Positions 37,379 to 45,777 of a DNA stretch of 54,767 bases are shown piece by piece. Every line of letters begins with the position of its first letter. The first letter of the stretch is position 1. A program made the position numbers and the translations under genes. This DNA is from Chitinophaga pinensis (GTDB lineage Bacteria > Bacteroidota > Bacteroidia > SXHM01). The stretch lies in assembly GCA_945870105.1 (NCBI GenBank), contig CAMBRL010000006.1, forward strand, positions 1 through 54,767, read 5' to 3'. Under the pieces are notes generated by a model, which was not told the origin of the DNA, did no database searches, and saw only the letters and a list, made by a program, of their open reading frames with translations.

Positions 37379-38320
37379 TTAAAAATTATACAGCACACCT
37401 TGCTCCGCGAAGATAAAGTTCAGTTTGTATTTGTTCTGTTCGCTTAACTGTTTCTTAATAATTTCTTCATTTTTGCCCGATGGCTTTATGTGTGTGATGA
37501 TTACATTTAATTCTTTCATGGCATCTTTCCCTGCAAGTTTTGCAAGTGTTTCCATCTCTTTCATCAGCCATTTGGGAGTAAGGTGTCCGTAAAGTTTATT
37601 ATCCGCTTGTTCATCGGGATAAGAAACTTCCAGAAAAATTGCTTTCAGTTTTCTCTCTTTCATTAAAGGTGCAATCTCTTTCCAGACACTTTCCATACGA
37701 TTGGATTTCTCTAATTCATCTGCCCCGGTGTCACCAAAATATAAAATGTAGTTATCGTTATTACGCAGTAAAAATGCTGAACTCTGGTAAGGAGCAGAAT
37801 GACTTAACGGAAACGTTTTTGCAGAAAGAGCAGTGTTTTCAATTTTGGTTTCAGCACCGGGTGCTAAAAACTTGTACTGATATTTTTTAAGTGCAGGACT
37901 GTCACCATCGCTGCCGAAGTTTGGCCAGCTTTTCCAGTTGAAATAATGTTTCTGCAAATAGTCGAGCGTGAAGGGAAGTCCATAAATATTTTTGGTGGTA
38001 TCATCAACTGAATTGAGAACAAGCCCTGAAACATGATCAAGGTGCGCGTGAGAAATCAGGTAGGCTTTGATGTTGTTTTTTATAAAGGATTGCACATCGC
38101 CTTTAACTGATTTAGCAGCAATTGCTTTCTCCACTCCGTTGTAAATTGTTCCGGCATCCAGGCAAACGTATGTATCAGAACCTTCAGGTGCGACAAGGTA
38201 AGCAGAGAGATTGCCTTCATCCAGTCCACCTTTTACACCGAGGGGAATTACTTTGAATGAATTCTGAGCTACGCAGAAACAGGAAACAAGAAGTAAGAGG
38301 CAAGAGATAAAATGCTTCAT
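37379..38320 (-). CDS. Class II 3',5'-cyclic-nucleotide phosphodiesterase (metallo-beta-lactamase fold)
   Basis: A 313-aa exported protein (signal peptide ending FCVAQ) that would hydrolyse cyclic nucleotides. The metal site is His91-Ala-His93-Leu-Asp95-His96 (SHAHLDHVSG), the hallmark of the class II PDE1/CpdP family, with DTGADE and THIKPSGKN further on. A periplasmic location suggests use of external cAMP as a phosphate or nucleoside source. It overlaps the upstream lipoprotein gene by four bases (ATGA). Confidence 0.88.
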   Translation of the reverse strand: MKHFISCLLLLVSCFCVAQNSFKVIPLGVKGGLDEGNLSAYLVAPEGSDTYVCLDAGTIYNGVEKAIAAKSVKGDVQSFIKNNIKAYLISHAHLDHVSGLVLNSVDDTTKNIYGLPFTLDYLQKHYFNWKSWPNFGSDGDSPALKKYQYKFLAPGAETKIENTALSAKTFPLSHSAPYQSSAFLLRNNDNYILYFGDTGADELEKSNRMESVWKEIAPLMKERKLKAIFLEVSYPDEQADNKLYGHLTPKWLMKEMETLAKLAGKDAMKELNVIITHIKPSGKNEEIIKKQLSEQNKYKLNFIFAEQGVLYNF

Positions 38321-38889
38321 GAATTAAACTGCTTTTTAAATTGTTCTTCGGCTTGTTTATCAAAGAACACCCAGAAGATGGGAGTGTAACCTTTGATTTG
38401 TCCGGTTTCGGGATCAACCACTGCCATGCGGGGTGCCGCGCCCAATACACGTTTCTCTAACTGCAAGGTTTCTTTGTTGAAATGCCAGGTCTCTTTCAAC
38501 TTTATTGAAATGATGTTTTTGTCCAGTTCGTTCTGAACTATTTTTGTTTCCAATACTTCGGTTTCGGGATTTTCAACAGAAACTGTATCTGTAAAATTGG
38601 AAGCCTTTTTTACATCGTCAATACTTAAAGGAGTTCCGTCCATAAAATTATAAGCCTGCAATTTGCCAGCATATACCTGCTCGAAAATTTCATAAATCAA
38701 TTTGGAGTAGTCTGTAAAATCGGTGTCTTCCAGATCATCATAATACGTGGTGGGTGCATCCAGAGAATAAATAGCAGGTTTTGTCCAGCCGGCTTGGGTG
38801 GGTGCTGTTGCAGTGGTTTCGGGTTGCTTAGCTTGTTCTTTGCAGGAGAGGAGAAGTGCAAGTGGTAAAAAAAGAAGTAGGTTTTTCAT
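38317..38889 (-). CDS. GldN-like lipoprotein
   Basis: A 190-aa lipoprotein (lipobox LLSC) whose C-terminal half resembles GldN/PorN of the type IX secretion and gliding apparatus: ISIKLKETWHFNKETLQLEKRVLGAAP, then GYTPIFWVFFDKQ. GldN itself forms rings with GldK at the outer membrane. This protein is shorter, has its own lipobox and lacks gldKLM neighbours, so it is probably a paralogue or a divergent relative and not the core component. It overlaps the phosphodiesterase gene by 4 nt. Confidence 0.65.
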   Translation of the reverse strand: MKNLLLFLPLALLLSCKEQAKQPETTATAPTQAGWTKPAIYSLDAPTTYYDDLEDTDFTDYSKLIYEIFEQVYAGKLQAYNFMDGTPLSIDDVKKASNFTDTVSVENPETEVLETKIVQNELDKNIISIKLKETWHFNKETLQLEKRVLGAAPRMAVVDPETGQIKGYTPIFWVFFDKQAEEQFKKQFNS

Positions 38890-38907
38890 TTGTTTGATTT
38901 TTTAGTT

Positions 38908-38969
38908 CGTCACCCTGAACTTGTTTCAGGGTCTGTTAATTGAGATGCTGAAACAAGTTCAGCATGACG
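38908..38969. repeat. Interspersed palindromic repeat, family 2
   Basis: Arms CGTCACCCTGAACTTGTTTC and GAAACAAGTTCAGCATGACG enclose a short centre. No embedded module. It lies upstream of the GldN-like gene and downstream of the M20 peptidase. Confidence 0.85.
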
Positions 38970-38974
38970 CTTGG

Positions 38975-40435
38975 TTATTCATTTGAATTTTTAATTAACT
39001 GAATATAAAAGCTGATGGTCTCTTTGTAACTCTCTATTGAAATACGTTCGTCTGTTCCGTGAATGCGTTTAAGGTCTGCATCATCTAAACGCGTTGGTTC
39101 AAAGCGGAAAATATTTTTTGTGATGTTCTTGTAATGTTTTGAATCGGTTGCGCCCAATACTAAGTAAGGTGCTACCAATACATCGGGAAAAATTTCTGCT
39201 GTTGTTTTATGAATAACACCAAAAGCTGAGGAGCTAAGGTCTGAAACACCTGATGGTTCATCGGGATCCTGACTGGTGGTTGTTATTTTTATTCGCTCAT
39301 CATTGATAACTCTTTTCACGTAATCTATAACACCCTGCACACTATCGCCCGGCATGATGCGAAAATTGACAACGGCTTTTGCTTTAATGGGCAACACATT
39401 TTCTTTTTCACCGCTATTGAAAATAGTAGCTGCAGTTGTAGTGTGCATGGTAGCGCGTGTAGAATTTTTCTTGTCGAGCTGACTTTCAATAACAGGACCA
39501 AACAACCAGCGGTTGGCAAAAACCAAACGCATTCCGAAAGCCATTTCAGGGCCTACGTAATCAAACATAACAGCACCGGGGCCATCCATTTTAGTGGGGA
39601 AAGGATGTGTCTCCAGCTTTGTTATGGCTGCACTTAATATACCGATTGCGCTTTGTTTTGGAGGCATGGAACTATGTCCGCCTTCTTCTTCCACGCTCAA
39701 TTCCAGACTTACATATCCTTTCTCGGCAATACCGATGATGGCAACAGGTTTTTCAATTCCGGGCACAATACCGCTGATGATGGAACCACCTTCATCCAGC
39801 ACATATTCCAGTTCCACATTTTGTTGCTGCAGATGGTTTGCAATCTGAAGTGCGCCCTGCCTCCCTCCTATTTCCTCATCATGTCCGTAGGCAAGATAAA
39901 CGGTTCGCTCGGGTTTAAAACCTTCGCGCAATAAATATTCCACCGCTTCCATCTCGCCTGTGATGCCGCTCTTGATATCCAATGCACCGCGACCGAAAAC
40001 AAAACCATCTTTTACCACACCCTCAAAAGGAGGATGCTCCCATCCGGGAAGTGTAAGCGGGTCAACGGGTACCACATCCTGATGCGCCATAAGCAATATC
40101 GGTTTCAGTTCAGGATTACTTCCCCGCCATTTGTATAACAAACTGTAGGTATTTATTTTTTCAAGCGTTAAGAGCGAATCAATTAAGGGAAAAGAGTGTT
40201 GAAGAAAACGATGCAGACCATTGAAAGCGCTGGTGTCCATCTTTCCTGAATCCTGATACGAAACGGTTTTGAATTGTATGGCCTGGCTCAGGCGTTGTAT
40301 GACTGCATCATCGGTTTTGTAAAGCTGAACAGCCTCCACTTTTATTTGCTTTGAATGAAAGGAAAGTGTTCTGAAAATAAGAACAGCAGCAAGCAGCAGC
40401 AGAGCAACAAGAAGAAAGAGGAGAACTTTTTTCAT
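38975..40435 (-). CDS. M20-family metallopeptidase (carboxypeptidase S-like)
   Basis: A 486-aa zinc peptidase with an N-terminal membrane anchor (LLFLLVALLLLAAVLIF). Metal and catalytic residues are His and Asp in LMAHQDVVPVD, the bridging Asp in GRGALDIKSG, the catalytic Glu pair in GHDEEIGG, and the distal His in RIHGTDERIS. A dimerisation domain separates the halves. The order and length match yeast carboxypeptidase S/PM20D1-like proteins, which cleave or form N-acyl amino acids or dipeptides. I start at ATG 40435; an ATG 11 codons upstream adds charged residues before the anchor. Confidence 0.92.
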   Translation of the reverse strand: MKKVLLFLLVALLLLAAVLIFRTLSFHSKQIKVEAVQLYKTDDAVIQRLSQAIQFKTVSYQDSGKMDTSAFNGLHRFLQHSFPLIDSLLTLEKINTYSLLYKWRGSNPELKPILLMAHQDVVPVDPLTLPGWEHPPFEGVVKDGFVFGRGALDIKSGITGEMEAVEYLLREGFKPERTVYLAYGHDEEIGGRQGALQIANHLQQQNVELEYVLDEGGSIISGIVPGIEKPVAIIGIAEKGYVSLELSVEEEGGHSSMPPKQSAIGILSAAITKLETHPFPTKMDGPGAVMFDYVGPEMAFGMRLVFANRWLFGPVIESQLDKKNSTRATMHTTTAATIFNSGEKENVLPIKAKAVVNFRIMPGDSVQGVIDYVKRVINDERIKITTTSQDPDEPSGVSDLSSSAFGVIHKTTAEIFPDVLVAPYLVLGATDSKHYKNITKNIFRFEPTRLDDADLKRIHGTDERISIESYKETISFYIQLIKNSNE

Positions 40436-40466
40436 ATCGGTTTGGTTGGTAAAAATAGTTTTTTTC

Positions 40467-40492
40467 ACCGCAGAGGCGCAAAGACGCGGAGG
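40467..40492. repeat. Short direct repeats of a CGCAAAG-type unit
   Basis: ACCGCAGAGGCGCAAAGACGCGG resembles the units at 35562-35600. It lies just upstream of the M20 peptidase gene. Confidence 0.5.
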
Positions 40493-40498
40493 ATTGTT

Positions 40499-41086
40499 TT
40501 ACTCTTCCGCTTCCATCAGCGCACGCTCCACGTTTTTATCGGGTATAGCCCACATAACAGCAGAGACACCAATGAGCGCAACTGATACAACAGGATAATA
40601 AAATGCAACAGGAATGGCAACTAAATAGATTGCCACTGTTATCATTGATTTCTTTTTGGTTTTGAGAATTGCTTCCATCAATTTGTTTTTTTCGGTGAGG
40701 TGGTCGAGAATGGCATTTTGCAGAAGAAAAGCCATAAAGCCGCAGAACAAATGGTTAACAGCATAAAGGGCAACAGTAAGCTCGGCAAAATGGTTTTCGC
40801 CCATCCAGCCGGTGGTGAAGGGAACGAGCGAAAGGGAGAACAGCAAGCCCATATTGGCCCAGATTATTTTTGGCGTAACATGTCGAACAGTATGCAACAG
40901 ATGGTGATGGTTGCCCCAGTAAATAGCTACCATCAGAAAGCTCAGCACATAGCTGATGAAAACGGGAGTAAGCGCAAGCAAAGCTTGCATAGTTGCCTCA
41001 TGTGGTATTTTTATTTCCAATACCATGATGGTAATAATAATGGCTATTACTCCATCGCTGAAAGCTTCGAGGCGGGTTTTGTTCAT
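40499..41086 (-). CDS. TMEM175-like potassium channel subunit
   Basis: A 195-aa integral membrane protein with about five to six helices. The pore-helix motif RLEAFSDGVIAI (residues 5-16) matches the R-x-x-x-F-S-D signature of TMEM175 channels. Prokaryotic members form tetrameric potassium channels in the plasma membrane. The gene starts 83 bp after the terminator at 41169-41198, where its promoter must lie. Confidence 0.9.
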   Translation of the reverse strand: MNKTRLEAFSDGVIAIIITIMVLEIKIPHEATMQALLALTPVFISYVLSFLMVAIYWGNHHHLLHTVRHVTPKIIWANMGLLFSLSLVPFTTGWMGENHFAELTVALYAVNHLFCGFMAFLLQNAILDHLTEKNKLMEAILKTKKKSMITVAIYLVAIPVAFYYPVVSVALIGVSAVMWAIPDKNVERALMEAEE

Positions 41087-41168
41087 AGTATATCAGGGTA
41101 TTTTAGGGGCGTGAAAGTAAATAAAATGCGGAACGTACCTCAACCCTAGCCCATCAATTGTGTGTAAC

Positions 41169-41198
41169 AAAAAAGGAGCGCGGGTGCGCTCCTTTTTT
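41169..41198 (-). terminator. Perfect intrinsic terminator after the heptapeptide-repeat ORF
   Basis: AAAAAAGGAGCGC (41169-41181) and GCGCTCCTTTTTT (41186-41198) form a 13-bp perfect stem with loop GGGT. It works on either strand, but only the minus-strand ORF at 41242-41538 lies upstream of it; no plus-strand gene precedes it. Confidence 0.9.
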
Positions 41199-41241
41199 AT
41201 TGCTCCAACCTCCCTCCTCCAACTTCCATCCTTTCTCCAAA

Positions 41242-41538
41242 TCAACCATTTATAACCCCGCTCACACCCGTCATTTCATCCCTTCCGCTCATCAACGCCT
41301 CGCTTCCACCCCTCATTTCATCGCTCACCATCGTCAACGCCTCGCTTCCTGTCATCAATGCCTCGCTCACACCCGTCATTTCATTGCTCGCTCCCGTCAA
41401 TGCCTCGCTTCCACCCGTCAACGCCTCGCTCACCGTCATCAATTCATCGCTCACTCCCGTCAATGCCTCGCTTCCACCCGTCAGCGCCTCGCTCACTGTC
41501 ATCAGTTCATCGCTCACTCCCGTCATTGCCTCGCGCAC
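41242..41538 (-). CDS. Short protein of tandem heptapeptide repeats
   Basis: About 13 copies of a 7-residue unit, consensus (T/M)-x-x-S-(E/D)-(A/E)-(L/M), such as TGVSDEL, MTVSEAL and TGGSEAL, fill the whole 98-aa frame. The DNA unit is 21 bp, with a 63-bp superunit repeated at 41461-41523 and 41398-41460. The superunits differ at three bases, all synonymous in this frame. The frame opens at GTG 41538, right after a stop, or at ATG 41526. No signal peptide is seen and I do not recognise the family. The perfect terminator 43 bp after the stop supports transcription from this strand. Confidence 0.6.
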   Translation of the reverse strand: MREAMTGVSDELMTVSEALTGGSEALTGVSDELMTVSEALTGGSEALTGASNEMTGVSEALMTGSEALTMVSDEMRGGSEALMSGRDEMTGVSGVING

Positions 41539-41671
41539 TCACGTCCGTGCATCACTGTCACACAATAAAACAGCTCTTCCTCATTTCTTTCTCTGTTTAT
41601 TAAACGAACAACTACCTTCTTTATAGCAACGTACATGATCGTCCCTCAACAAACAATTACTTGCCGCTTCC

Positions 41672-41775
41672 CTTCTCCTTTTTTCAAGGAGAAGATACCC
41701 GCAAGGGCGATGTGGGCGATGTCCGGTGGACATCGAGCCAGCCTGTGCTGATGAGAGAGGGATAAGAGGGTGAGG
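41672..41775 (+). repeat. Interspersed repeat, family 3, with embedded 42-bp module
   Basis: Hairpin CTTCTCCTT/AAGGAGAAG (41672-41694), then a spacer, the 42-bp module (41713-41754), and the tail GAGGGATAAGAGGGTGAGGT. The tail matches the one at 35616-35646. Confidence 0.65.
41713..41754 (+). repeat. 42-bp two-hairpin module, copy C
   Basis: CGATGTCC-GGT-GGACATCG keeps the 8-bp stem although both members of one base pair have changed relative to copies A and B (A-T to G-C). The second stem is CAGC-CTGT-GCTG. Confidence 0.85.
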
Positions 41776-41864
41776 TTTGGATGAGGTGGAGAGGATAATA
41801 GGCTGAGGTCACCACATTAATAATTTAGTTACACCCTTTATAGCTATAAAGTCCTTTTAAAGAC

Positions 41865-41872
41865 TACTTTTG
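41865..41872 (+). promoter_or_regulatory. -7 promoter element of typA
   Basis: TACTTTTG matches TAnnTTTG. It overlaps an in-frame TTG at 41870, so the first usable start is ATG 41897, giving a leader of about 18 bases. Confidence 0.6.
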
Positions 41873-41896
41873 CACCCTCAAATTTTTAAGCCCTAC

Positions 41897-43693
41897 ATGA
41901 AGAACATCAGAAATATTGCCATTATTGCCCACGTTGACCATGGAAAAACGACCCTTGTTGACAAGATTTTACATCAATGCAAACTGTTCCGCGATAATCA
42001 GGAAAGCGGTGAATTGATCCTTGACAACAACGATTTAGAGCGCGAAAGAGGAATTACCATTCTTGCCAAAAACGTTTCGGTTCAATATAACGGAACCAAG
42101 ATTAATATCATTGACACCCCCGGCCACGCTGACTTTGGAGGCGAGGTAGAGCGTGTATTGAACATGGCTGACGGTGTGCTGTTGCTGGTAGATGCCTTTG
42201 AGGGGCCTATGCCGCAAACCCGTTTTGTGTTGCAAAAAGCAATTTCATTGGGCTTGAAAGCTATTGTGGTTATCAATAAAGTAGATAAACCAAACTGCCG
42301 TCCTGATGAGGTGCAGGAGAACGTTTATGAGCTATTCTTTAACCTGGAAGCCAATGACGATCAATTGAATTTCCCTACCATTTACGGCTCTTCAAAACAG
42401 GGCTGGATGAATACAACTTACAAAGAGCAGACTGAAAATATTATTCCCTTACTGGATTGCATCGTTCAACACATTCCTGAGCCAAAAACACTGGAAGGCA
42501 GTTTGCAATTGATGATCACTTCACTGGACTATTCTTCTTTTGTAGGAAGGATTGCTATCGGGCGTATTCTGCGCGGAACGGTGAAAGAGAACATGCCTAT
42601 TTCGTTGGTAAAACGTGACGGCAAAATTGTGAAGACCAGAATAAAAGAGCTTTACATTTTTGATGGTCTCGGCAAGCTGAAAGTAAGCGAAGTGGAAGCC
42701 GGAGATATTTGTGCCGTAAGCGGGATAGAGGGATTCGAAATCGGTGATACCATTGCTGACTTTGAAAATCCTGAAGGGTTAAAGCCTATCAGCGTTGATG
42801 AGCCAACCATGAGCATGTTGTTCACCATCAACAACTCACCTTTTTATGGTAAAGAAGGCAAGTTTGTAACATCACGCCACATCAAAGAAAGACTTTATAA
42901 AGAAATAGAAAAGAACCTTGCCCTGAAAGTGGAAGAAACCGGCTCGCCCGATACACATATTGTTTACGGCCGCGGAATTCTTCACTTGTCTATCTTAATT
43001 GAAACCATGAGACGCGAAGGATATGAGTTACAAGTTGGACAGCCACAGGTTATCATCAAAGAAATTGACGGAAGAAAGCATGAGCCTGTTGAGACATTAA
43101 CAATTGACACTCCTGAAAACACAACCGGAAAGGTTATTGAATTAGTAAGTCAGAAAAAAGGCGACTTATTAGTGATGGAACCAAAAGGTGATTTAATTCA
43201 CATGGAATTTCAGATCCCTTCAAGAGGTTTGATTGGTTTAAGAAACAATATTCTTACAGCAACAGCAGGTGAAGCTATTATGGCGCACCGTTTCAAAAGC
43301 TATGAGCCCTGGAAAGGCGATATCCCGGGAAGAATTAACGGAGTATTGATTTCAATGGGAAATGGTGTTTCAACATCTTACTCTATTGATAAATTGCAAG
43401 ACAGAGGTTTCTTCTTTGTTGATCCGGGCGATGAAGTGTATGGCGGAAGAATCATCGGTGAAAACAACCGTATGGATGATTTGGTTATCAATATCATGAC
43501 TGAGAAAAAATTGACCAACATGCGTGCTTCGGGCACTGATGCAAAAGTGAGAATTGCACCTGCACGTAAGTTTTCTTTGGAAGAAGCAATGGAGTATATT
43601 CAGGAAGATGAGTATGTGGAAGTAACTCCTAAGTCAATTCGTTTGCGTAAGATTTATCTTGACGAGAACGAGCGCAAGCGCAAAAGCAAATAA
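41897..43693 (+). CDS. typA: Ribosome-associated GTPase TypA/BipA
   Basis: Translational GTPase that helps ribosome assembly under stress and cold. The 598-aa protein begins KNIRNIAIIAHVDHGKTTLV (G1), with switch II DTPGHADFGGEVERV, NKVDKPNCRP (G4), the EF-G-like domains, and the BipA-specific C-terminal domain. Length is typical. A perfect bidirectional terminator follows. Confidence 0.97.
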   Translation: MKNIRNIAIIAHVDHGKTTLVDKILHQCKLFRDNQESGELILDNNDLERERGITILAKNVSVQYNGTKINIIDTPGHADFGGEVERVLNMADGVLLLVDAFEGPMPQTRFVLQKAISLGLKAIVVINKVDKPNCRPDEVQENVYELFFNLEANDDQLNFPTIYGSSKQGWMNTTYKEQTENIIPLLDCIVQHIPEPKTLEGSLQLMITSLDYSSFVGRIAIGRILRGTVKENMPISLVKRDGKIVKTRIKELYIFDGLGKLKVSEVEAGDICAVSGIEGFEIGDTIADFENPEGLKPISVDEPTMSMLFTINNSPFYGKEGKFVTSRHIKERLYKEIEKNLALKVEETGSPDTHIVYGRGILHLSILIETMRREGYELQVGQPQVIIKEIDGRKHEPVETLTIDTPENTTGKVIELVSQKKGDLLVMEPKGDLIHMEFQIPSRGLIGLRNNILTATAGEAIMAHRFKSYEPWKGDIPGRINGVLISMGNGVSTSYSIDKLQDRGFFFVDPGDEVYGGRIIGENNRMDDLVINIMTEKKLTNMRASGTDAKVRIAPARKFSLEEAMEYIQEDEYVEVTPKSIRLRKIYLDENERKRKSK

Positions 43694-43703
43694 AGACTAT
43701 AAG

Positions 43704-43735
43704 ACATAAAAGCCCTTTTTAAAGGGCTTTTATGT
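43704..43735. terminator. Bidirectional terminator between typA and queG
   Basis: ACATAAAAGCCCTTT (43704-43718) and AAAGGGCTTTTATGT (43721-43735) form a perfect 15-bp stem. It overlaps the queG stop codon (43719-43721) and ends the convergent typA and queG transcripts. Confidence 0.92.
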
Positions 43736-44693
43736 TATCCATCATCTTCTCAAACCCTGCCCTCTTCAATGGCGAGTCTTTAAATAACTTCCGAAAGACT
43801 TCTTCGGTCATTTCTTCCCAGTCTTTGCGGCTCATATTCAGCATCTCTTCATTGCGTTTAAAATGTGGTTCATTATGCGGTTTTGAAAATCTGTCCCAAG
43901 GACAAACATCCTGACAGATGTCACAGCCAAAAGCCCAGTCCTGAAATTTGTTTTTCATTTCGGGTGGTGTATTTTCTTTTAGCTCAATGGTGAAATACGA
44001 AATGCATTTGCTTCCGTCAACCACATAAGGCTGCACAATTGCATCTGTGGGACAAGCATCAATACAGCGTGTGCACGTTCCGCAATGGTCAGCAACGGGA
44101 GAATCATATTCCAGGTCTAAATCAATAATCAATTCTGCAATAAAGAAGAAAGAACCTTGTTGTTTATTGATGATGTTGGAATTTTTGCCAACCCATCCCA
44201 AACCACTTTTCTTTGCCCAGGCTTTATCCATCACAGGTGCAGAATCAACAAATACTCTTCCGTTTACATCACCGATGTTGGTTCGGATAAACTCTACTAA
44301 CTCTTTCAGTTTTTCTTTGATAACGAAATGGTAATCTTTGCCGTAAGCGTATTTGGAGATCTTCGGCTTCCCGTCACCGTCACCCTGAACTTGTTTCAGG
44401 GTCTGGCTTGAAGATGCTGAAACAAGTTCAGCATGACGAGACGTTTCCTCCGGAAAATAATTCAACAACAGCGACACCACCGACTTAGCACCCGGAACCA
44501 ACAAACGCGGGTCAAGACGTTTGTCAAAATAATTCTCCATGTACTTCATTTGCCCATGGCGATTGTCTTTGAGCCATTGTTCCAACAAAGGTGCTTCCTC
44601 TTCTAAAAAATCTGCTTTTGAAATTCCGCAATGAAAAAAACCGAGGCGTGTGGCTTCGGTTTTTATAAGTTGGGTATGGTTATTCGCCTTCAA
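43719..44693 (-). CDS. queG: Epoxyqueuosine reductase with an in-frame repeat insertion
   Basis: Cobalamin-dependent iron-sulfur enzyme of the last step in queuosine synthesis. Both 4Fe-4S motifs are present: [16 protein letters not shown] and [23 protein letters not shown] and [12 protein letters not shown] are typical of the N-terminal part. Residues about 86-106 (HAELVSAS to KQVQGD) are encoded by a family 2 palindromic repeat and interrupt NYFPE...[10 protein letters not shown] without breaking the frame. I start at TTG 44693 ([10 protein letters not shown]), which gives 324 aa, about the usual length plus the insert; an ATG 17 codons upstream lies deep within ruvB. It overlaps the ruvB end and is probably coupled to it. 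Confidence 0.93.
   Translation of the reverse strand: MKANNHTQLIKTEATRLGFFHCGISKADFLEEEAPLLEQWLKDNRHGQMKYMENYFDKRLDPRLLVPGAKSVVSLLLNYFPEETSRHAELVSASSSQTLKQVQGDGDGKPKISKYAYGKDYHFVIKEKLKELVEFIRTNIGDVNGRVFVDSAPVMDKAWAKKSGLGWVGKNSNIINKQQGSFFFIAELIIDLDLEYDSPVADHCGTCTRCIDACPTDAIVQPYVVDGSKCISYFTIELKENTPPEMKNKFQDWAFGCDICQDVCPWDRFSKPHNEPHFKRNEEMLNMSRKDWEEMTEEVFRKLFKDSPLKRAGFEKMMDNIKAL
44378..44438. repeat. Interspersed palindromic repeat, family 2, inside queG
   Basis: Arms CGTCACCCTGAACTTGTTTC and GAAACAAGTTCAGCATGACG match the copy at 38908-38969. The element sits within the queG reading frame and adds about 20 residues. Confidence 0.92.
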
Positions 44694-45711
44694 ATAAAGT
44701 TCCCGAATTGGGTGAAAATATTTTTCCGAGATGCTTGTAAGCAAGTTCTGTTGCCTGCCTTCCGCGAGGGGTGCGGTGCAAGTAACCCTGCATAATCAGA
44801 AAGGGTTCATATACTTCTTCAATGGTGCCTGCTTCCTCACCAACGGCAGTTGCAATAGTTGTAATGCCAACAGGACCGCCTTTGAATTTGTCAATGATGG
44901 TGCTGAGAATTTTATTATCCATTTCATCCAGACCGTGTGCATCCACATTCAATGCGTTGAGTGAATATTTAGAAATTTCCAGATCAATGTTTCCGTTACC
45001 TTTTATCTGTGCAAAGTCGCGAACCCTCCGCAGCAGTGCATTCGCAATACGGGGTGTGCCGCGGCTTCTGCGTGCAATTTCATCGGCTGCTTTATCATCA
45101 ATTTTTACTTCAAGAATATCGGAAGAGCGGATGATAATACCTTTCAGAACTTTTGCATCATAGTATTGCAAACGTGAATTAATTCCGAAACGGGCGCGCA
45201 AAGGAGCAGTGAGCAAACCCGAACGAGTTGTTGCTCCCACCAGGGTAAACGGGTTTAATTTAATCTGCACCGAGCGGGCATTAGGACCGCTTTCAATCAT
45301 TATATCAATGCGGTAATCTTCCATTGCTGAATACAGATACTCTTCCACAATCGGGCTAAGGCGATGTATCTCATCAATGAACAAAACATCATTCGGTTGT
45401 AAGTTGGTAAGCAGGCCTGCAAGGTCGCCCGGCTTGTCAAGCACAGGACCGGATGTGATTCGGATGTTAACTCCTAAATCATTTGCGATGATGTGAGCCA
45501 ATGTTGTTTTTCCCAAACCAGGAGGACCGTGCAATAGAACATGGTCAAGCGATTCGCCACGCTGACGGGCTGCTTTCACAAATATTTTCAGATTTTCAAC
45601 AACACTTTCCTGTCCGGCAAACTCACCAAAATCAACAGGACGCAAGGCTCTTTCTATTTCCTTGTCAATAGGTAACTGGCTTTCGCTGTTGGGATCTAAA
45701 TTCTGATTCAT
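44680..45711 (-). CDS. ruvB: Holliday junction branch-migration helicase RuvB
   Basis: Motor ATPase of RuvAB(C) recombination. The 343 aa include Walker [14 protein letters not shown], Walker B FIDEIHRL, the sensor [18 protein letters not shown] and the winged-helix part ending [18 protein letters not shown]. The GTG at 45720 overlaps the -7 element, so I use ATG 45711. queG follows with a small overlap. Confidence 0.97.
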   Translation of the reverse strand: MNQNLDPNSESQLPIDKEIERALRPVDFGEFAGQESVVENLKIFVKAARQRGESLDHVLLHGPPGLGKTTLAHIIANDLGVNIRITSGPVLDKPGDLAGLLTNLQPNDVLFIDEIHRLSPIVEEYLYSAMEDYRIDIMIESGPNARSVQIKLNPFTLVGATTRSGLLTAPLRARFGINSRLQYYDAKVLKGIIIRSSDILEVKIDDKAADEIARRSRGTPRIANALLRRVRDFAQIKGNGNIDLEISKYSLNALNVDAHGLDEMDNKILSTIIDKFKGGPVGITTIATAVGEEAGTIEEVYEPFLIMQGYLHRTPRGRQATELAYKHLGKIFSPNSGTLFEGE

Positions 45712-45719
45712 GTCTCGCA

Positions 45720-45727
45720 CAAAAGTA
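45720..45727 (-). promoter_or_regulatory. -7 promoter element of ruvB, near-leaderless
   Basis: TACTTTTG on the minus strand matches TAnnTTTG; the predicted start site is only about 5 bases before the ATG at 45711. Confidence 0.6.
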
Positions 45728-45764
45728 GAAAAATTAAGGCTTAAATCTTCTTCCTGATTTATAT

Positions 45765-45772
45765 TAGCTTTG
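45765..45772 (+). promoter_or_regulatory. -7 promoter element of the acyltransferase gene, near-leaderless
   Basis: TAGCTTTG matches TAnnTTTG and ends 5 bases before the ATG at 45778, so the transcript should start at or close to the start codon. Confidence 0.6.
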
Positions 45773-45777
45773 CTGCA

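Larger units (their letters stand above)
41539..41896. other. Noncoding gap with a repeat cluster and the typA promoter
   Basis: No gene is seen. The stretch holds a family 3 repeat with the third copy of the 42-bp module (41672-41775), a G-rich tail, and the -7 element of typA at 41865-41872. Confidence 0.55.

Noticed and set aside
41158-41626. Long plus-strand frames across the 21-bp repeats, rich in His, Pro, Ser or Asn
   Set aside because: The base differences between the repeat superunits change the protein in these frames, but are silent in the minus-strand frame. The terminator also fits only the minus strand.
10974-44438. Families 1 and 2 as insertion sequences
   Set aside because: They are 60-135 bp, carry no transposase and have no clear target-site duplications, so they are at most non-autonomous repeats.
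43719-44693. queG as a pseudogene because of the repeat insertion
   Set aside because: The reading frame is intact, both 4Fe-4S motifs are present, and the total length is about the usual length plus the insert.
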